Shown: one piece after another, positions 61,115 to 64,000 of the stretch | Layout of the letters: each line of letters opens with the position of its first letter | Position numbering within the stretch: the stretch's first letter is position 1 | DNA from: Mucilaginibacter sp. OK268 | Lineage (GTDB): Bacteria; Bacteroidota; Bacteroidia; Sphingobacteriales; Sphingobacteriaceae | Reading direction: 5' to 3' | DNA length: 64,000 nucleotides | Assembly: GCF_900103125.1 (NCBI RefSeq) | Contig: NZ_FNJV01000002.1 | Location: 682,001-746,000, forward strand | The notes under the pieces: model-generated | Told to the model about the DNA's origin: nothing | The model's database searches: none | What the model saw: the letters and a program-made list of their open reading frames with translations, nothing else | Translations under genes and position numbers: made by a program

Positions 61115-62455
61115 TCAAACCTTGGCATACAACTCCTCTATTCTCTCGAGCGGAACACCTTTGGTTTCAAACACATAACGGCTCACAAACAGGATCATAC
61201 TGATATTGATGATACCATAAACCCCAAACGTATACACCGGCCCCAGCTGCGAAAGCATCACCGGAAACGTCAATGAAACGATAGAATTAGCTACCCAATT
61301 GCCAAACACCGCTATAGAAGTTGCTGTACCACGAACCCTGTTCGGGAATATTTCGGCTACGTACACCCACAGCACCACGCCCCAGGTACAGGCAAAGCCG
61401 CCTATGTAAACAAATATGGTGGCCAGTACAAAGTAGTTTTGCAGCAGGTTAAAGTGAAACAGGGCGGCCAGCACAAACATGCAAAGCCCCATGATCACCG
61501 AGCCAATGAGCAGCAGTTTTTTACGGCCCAACCTGTCGATCAGCGGGAAAGCCAGGATGGTAAATATCAAATTAACCACACCGGTGAGCATGGTTTGAAA
61601 CAAAACGCTGCCGCCCACATGCACTTTTTCAAATATCAGTGGCGCATAGTAAAACACGATATTAATACCCGTGAGCTGGGCTATGGAGGCAAATACCAAG
61701 CCGATGATCACTACCTTTCTGTAACGTGGTGTAAATACCTCACTCAGCGCCGGACTATCCTCCGAGGCGATGTCTTTGGTAACCAGGTCAACCTGCTCTG
61801 TGCTTTCTGTTTTTGAATAAATATGATCAAACACCCTTTGGGCTTCTTTTATCTTGTTTTTAGCGATGAGCCAACGCGGACTTTCGGGTACCAGCAACAG
61901 CAGGATAAAGAAAATAACCGAAGGCACTACTGCCGCGGCCAGCATATAGCGCCAGATATTGCCATCATTTAAAAAGCCGAAAGGCGCTTTGGCTATAACA
62001 TAATTGGATATGAACGATAGCAAAATACCGGTTACAATAGCCAGTTGCTGCAACATGCCCAACCTGCCCCTGAATTTTGGCGGCGCTACTTCTGATATAT
62101 AAATAGGCGCCAGGGTTGATGCCATACCTATAGCCACACCGCCTATAAAGCGGTACACTACCAGTTGTACAAAGCTGCCCGCTATACCACTCCCCAAGGC
62201 GGCTATCACATATAATATCGAGGTTACGATCATCAGGTTTTTACGCCCGAACTTATCGGCCAGGCCACCGGCAAACAAGGCGCCAGGGATACAGCCTATA
62301 GATGCCGCAGCTACTACCAGACCTATTTCGGCATCATTCAAATGGAAAACGGGTTTGAGGTATTGTAAGGAGCCAGCTATTACAGCAGTATCAAAGCCAA
62401 ACAATAGTCCGCCTAAGGCAGCCACAATGGAAATTAAAATGGTATAACTTTTCAT
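61115..62455 (-). CDS. Sugar-porter family MFS transporter
   Basis: A 446-residue 12-helix symporter of the sugar porter branch (XylE/GalP-like) that imports a monosaccharide with protons. Diagnostic motifs: GGLLFGFDTAVIAGSL in helix 1, ADKFGRKN loop, RFIGGVAIGMASTLAPIYISEVAPPKFRG between helices 4 and 5, VPESPRWL before the central loop, and QLTGINIVFYYAP in helix 7. The C-terminal ETKG signature is present in VFETKGVPLERIEEL. It is a single gene; the sugar cannot be told from sequence. Upstream a -7 box is seen at 62540. Confidence 0.93.
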   Translation of the reverse strand: MKSYTILISIVAALGGLLFGFDTAVIAGSLQYLKPVFHLNDAEIGLVVAAASIGCIPGALFAGGLADKFGRKNLMIVTSILYVIAALGSGIAGSFVQLVVYRFIGGVAIGMASTLAPIYISEVAPPKFRGRLGMLQQLAIVTGILLSFISNYVIAKAPFGFLNDGNIWRYMLAAAVVPSVIFFILLLLVPESPRWLIAKNKIKEAQRVFDHIYSKTESTEQVDLVTKDIASEDSPALSEVFTPRYRKVVIIGLVFASIAQLTGINIVFYYAPLIFEKVHVGGSVLFQTMLTGVVNLIFTILAFPLIDRLGRKKLLLIGSVIMGLCMFVLAALFHFNLLQNYFVLATIFVYIGGFACTWGVVLWVYVAEIFPNRVRGTATSIAVFGNWVANSIVSLTFPVMLSQLGPVYTFGVYGIINISMILFVSRYVFETKGVPLERIEELYAKV

Positions 62456-62539
62456 AAAGCAGATTGGTTAACGATAAAGTCCCCAGCCGGGATAATTGGT
62501 TTATAAACTCGATTTAGCAGTGCAAAATTCGCCGCTTTA

Positions 62540-62547
62540 CAAATATA
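62540..62547 (-). promoter_or_regulatory. -7 box of sugar-porter gene
   Basis: On the minus strand TATATTTG matches TAnnTTTG, 85 bases before the start. No -33 TTG at the normal distance. Confidence 0.35.
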
Positions 62548-62633
62548 TCATTCCCCGGGATATTTAGGTATGTCATTTTAGCCATCTACTTTTTGTCAGC
62601 AAATTGTTATTTAACCCGATGGAGTATAATATA

Positions 62634-62653
62634 AATATACCGATTGGTATATT
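62634..62653. promoter_or_regulatory. TetR-type operator, copy 1, overlapping -7 box
   Basis: AATATACC-GATT-GGTATATT: 8-base inverted arms around 4 bases. It overlaps TATATTTG (62648-62655), a -7 box for the plus-strand exporter, so binding would block transcription. Confidence 0.7.
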
Positions 62654-62725
62654 TGTCTCATGAATAAGAATTTTTCATATCCGCAATCTAGCCGCACAGC
62701 TAAATCATAAAAAAAATTATCATAA

Positions 62726-62745
62726 AATATACCGATTGGTATAAT
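62726..62745. promoter_or_regulatory. TetR-type operator, copy 2, at start of exporter gene
   Basis: AATATACCGATTGGTATAAT repeats the first operator almost exactly, 92 bases downstream and 8 bases before the start codon. No TetR gene is in the window; the regulator may be encoded beyond its end. Confidence 0.7.
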
Positions 62746-62752
62746 ATATATC

Positions 62753-64000
62753 ATGAACCCCATCAAACGACAAATTCTCCTGATCACTGTGATAGCCGCC
62801 GCTATTATGGAACTGATTGACACCTCCATTGTGAACGTGGCCCTCAATTATATGAGCGGCAACCTGGGCGCAACGCTCGAAGATATCTCCTGGGTGATCA
62901 CCTCCTACGCCATTGCCAATGTGATCATCATCCCCATGACCAGCTTCCTGGTCAACAACCTGGGGCGCCGGAATTATTATATCGGCTCCATCATTCTGTT
63001 TACCTTTTGTTCTTTTATGTGCGGTAACGCTACCAATATATGGGAGCTGGTGAGCTTTAGGTTTTTGCAGGGTTTGGGCGGCGGTGCCTTACTTTCGGTT
63101 TCGGCGACCGTGGTTTATGAGCTTTTCCCTAAGGAGAAACAAGCTACTGCGAGCGCCCTGTTTGGTATCGGTGTATTCATCGGGCCAACCATCGGGCCAA
63201 CACTAGGTGGTTACATCACCGAAAACTTCTCCTGGCCCTGGATCTTTTATATCAACATTCCTATTGGTATAGCCGCTGCCATTTCCTGTTATTTCCTGCT
63301 GCACGAACCCGCTATCAAACAAAAGATCAAACAGGTCGACTGGCTCGGTATTATCCTGCTCATCATCGGCATAGGCTCCTTACAGGTAGTACTGGAACGC
63401 GGCCAGACTGACGATTGGTTTGCGGCCGGTTATATTGTTTTTTTAACCGTTACGGCTACCCTCTCCCTCACCACCTTTATTATCTGGGAACTGTATACCG
63501 AAAACCCGGTAGTGAACCTGCGCATCCTCCGGTTCAGATCGTTAAGTATAGCGGCGGTGCTCACTTTTATCACCGGCATGGGTATGTATACTTCTATTTA
63601 TCTTACCCCTGTAGTGGCGCAGCGCCTGCTTAACTTTACCCCTACCCAATCCGGGTTATTGCTTCTGCCCGGTTCCATCGTAGCGGTATTGGCTTTGGTA
63701 GTCACGGGTAAGTTGTTGCAAAAGGGGGTTTCGGCTGCGCTGATTGTGTTTTTTGGTTTTATGTGTTTTATATATTTCAATTGGTCGATGTCAAGGATCA
63801 ACCTGGAAACACCGGCTATTGATATTACTTTAAACCTTATTTTCAGGGCGATAGGCATGGCTTTGTTAACCGTACCGCTGGGTACCCTGGCCGTATCGTC
63901 GTTAGAAGCCAAGGATATGCCCCAGGGAACCGCGCTCAATAATATGATGCGGCAACTGGGTGGCTCATTCGGTATTTCTATCATCAATACCTATGTGGCC
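62753..64000 (+). CDS. DHA2 family multidrug MFS exporter (EmrB-like), 3' partial
   Basis: Open from the ATG at 62753 to the end of the window without a stop, 416 codons. It is an EmrB/QacA-type 14-helix drug/proton antiporter: helix 1 carries MELIDTSIVNVALNYM, the DHA2 motif D1 (LDxTxVNVAL) with Asp in place; helix 4 FRFLQGLGGGALL; helix 5 motif C GIGVFIGPTIGPTLGG; then WPWIFYINIPIG. Two copies of a TetR-type operator lie upstream. Usually such a gene is accompanied by EmrA-like adaptor and TolC-type genes, which would lie outside the window. Confidence 0.92.
   Translation, partial: MNPIKRQILLITVIAAAIMELIDTSIVNVALNYMSGNLGATLEDISWVITSYAIANVIIIPMTSFLVNNLGRRNYYIGSIILFTFCSFMCGNATNIWELVSFRFLQGLGGGALLSVSATVVYELFPKEKQATASALFGIGVFIGPTIGPTLGGYITENFSWPWIFYINIPIGIAAAISCYFLLHEPAIKQKIKQVDWLGIILLIIGIGSLQVVLERGQTDDWFAAGYIVFLTVTATLSLTTFIIWELYTENPVVNLRILRFRSLSIAAVLTFITGMGMYTSIYLTPVVAQRLLNFTPTQSGLLLLPGSIVAVLALVVTGKLLQKGVSAALIVFFGFMCFIYFNWSMSRINLETPAIDITLNLIFRAIGMALLTVPLGTLAVSSLEAKDMPQGTALNNMMRQLGGSFGISIINTYVA

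Larger units (their letters stand above)
62456..62752. other. Divergent gap before DHA2 exporter
   Basis: 297 bases between divergent transporter genes. It holds a -7 box for the sugar porter, a TetR-type operator pair and the exporter's -7 box, all listed separately. No gene was seen in it. Confidence 0.65.

Noticed and set aside
1..64000. tRNA, rRNA, prophage, insertion sequence or CRISPR array in the window
   Set aside because: No cloverleaf-like genes, transposase, integrase or repeat-spacer array was recognised by reading; a tool search could still find small RNA genes.

Overview
The window comes from a member of the Bacteroidota, most likely Sphingobacteriaceae close to Mucilaginibacter. 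The evidence is SusC/SusD outer-membrane pairs, lipoprotein and signal-peptide families typical of that group, Bacteroidota promoters (TTTG, about 19 bp, TAnnTTTG), few Shine-Dalgarno sequences, and many short palindromic intergenic repeats. No rRNA, tRNA, CRISPR array, prophage or intact insertion sequence was seen. The first gene (SMC) is cut at its 5' end and the last (DHA2-type drug exporter) at its 3' end.

Bases 1-18.4 kb are mostly housekeeping: smc, an S41 protease, a degenerate HAD protein, a LolD-like ATPase, sucC, a DUF3276 PUR-like protein, an MsbA-like exporter, a small double-glycine-leader Cys-rich peptide, a Leu/Glu dehydrogenase-like protein lacking the catalytic lysine, the conserved cluster nusB-DUF1573-yajC-ybbR-coaE, a metallo-beta-lactamase exonuclease, a 58-residue DUF5522 protein and a MarR regulator.

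Bases 18.5-44.7 kb are carbohydrate-oriented. A tightly coupled minus-strand set (EVE protein, CBM9-like protein, GHL10-type glycosidase, aldo/keto reductase) is followed by plus-strand GH20 and GH38 genes. Next comes a large minus-strand polysaccharide utilisation locus: LacI regulator, susC, susD, a fasciclin lipoprotein, a DUF5007-like lipoprotein, a BSP metalloprotease, a GH29 fucosidase and two GH92 alpha-mannosidases. Hexosaminidase, mannosidases, fucosidase and a protease together point to N-glycans or glycoproteins as the substrate. The susC promoter and three LacI-type palindromes can be read directly, and a fourth related site lies before a nearby amino-acid permease and PLP lyase.

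Bases 47.4-57 kb hold two short redox/NTF2-like genes and then a regulatory locus on the minus strand: M28 peptidase, periplasmic Rid-like protein, DUF2306 membrane protein, LytS-like kinase, LytTR response regulator, TonB-dependent receptor and a TPR-like protein. The promoters before the DUF2306 gene and the receptor gene have the same layout: a TAGTTTT(A/G) -7 box with 21-bp-period direct repeats starting exactly 32 bp upstream. This predicts that the LytTR regulator controls both.

Bases 57-64 kb contain an RRM protein, a cluster of repeat elements, a membrane-embedded patatin, a sugar-porter MFS protein and the start of a DHA2 exporter whose leader carries two copies of a TetR-type operator. 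The best candidates for something undescribed are the LytTR regulon with its spaced operators, the LacI-controlled N-glycan locus with an unusual GH92 pair, the RiPP-like peptide, and the enzymes with substituted catalytic residues.
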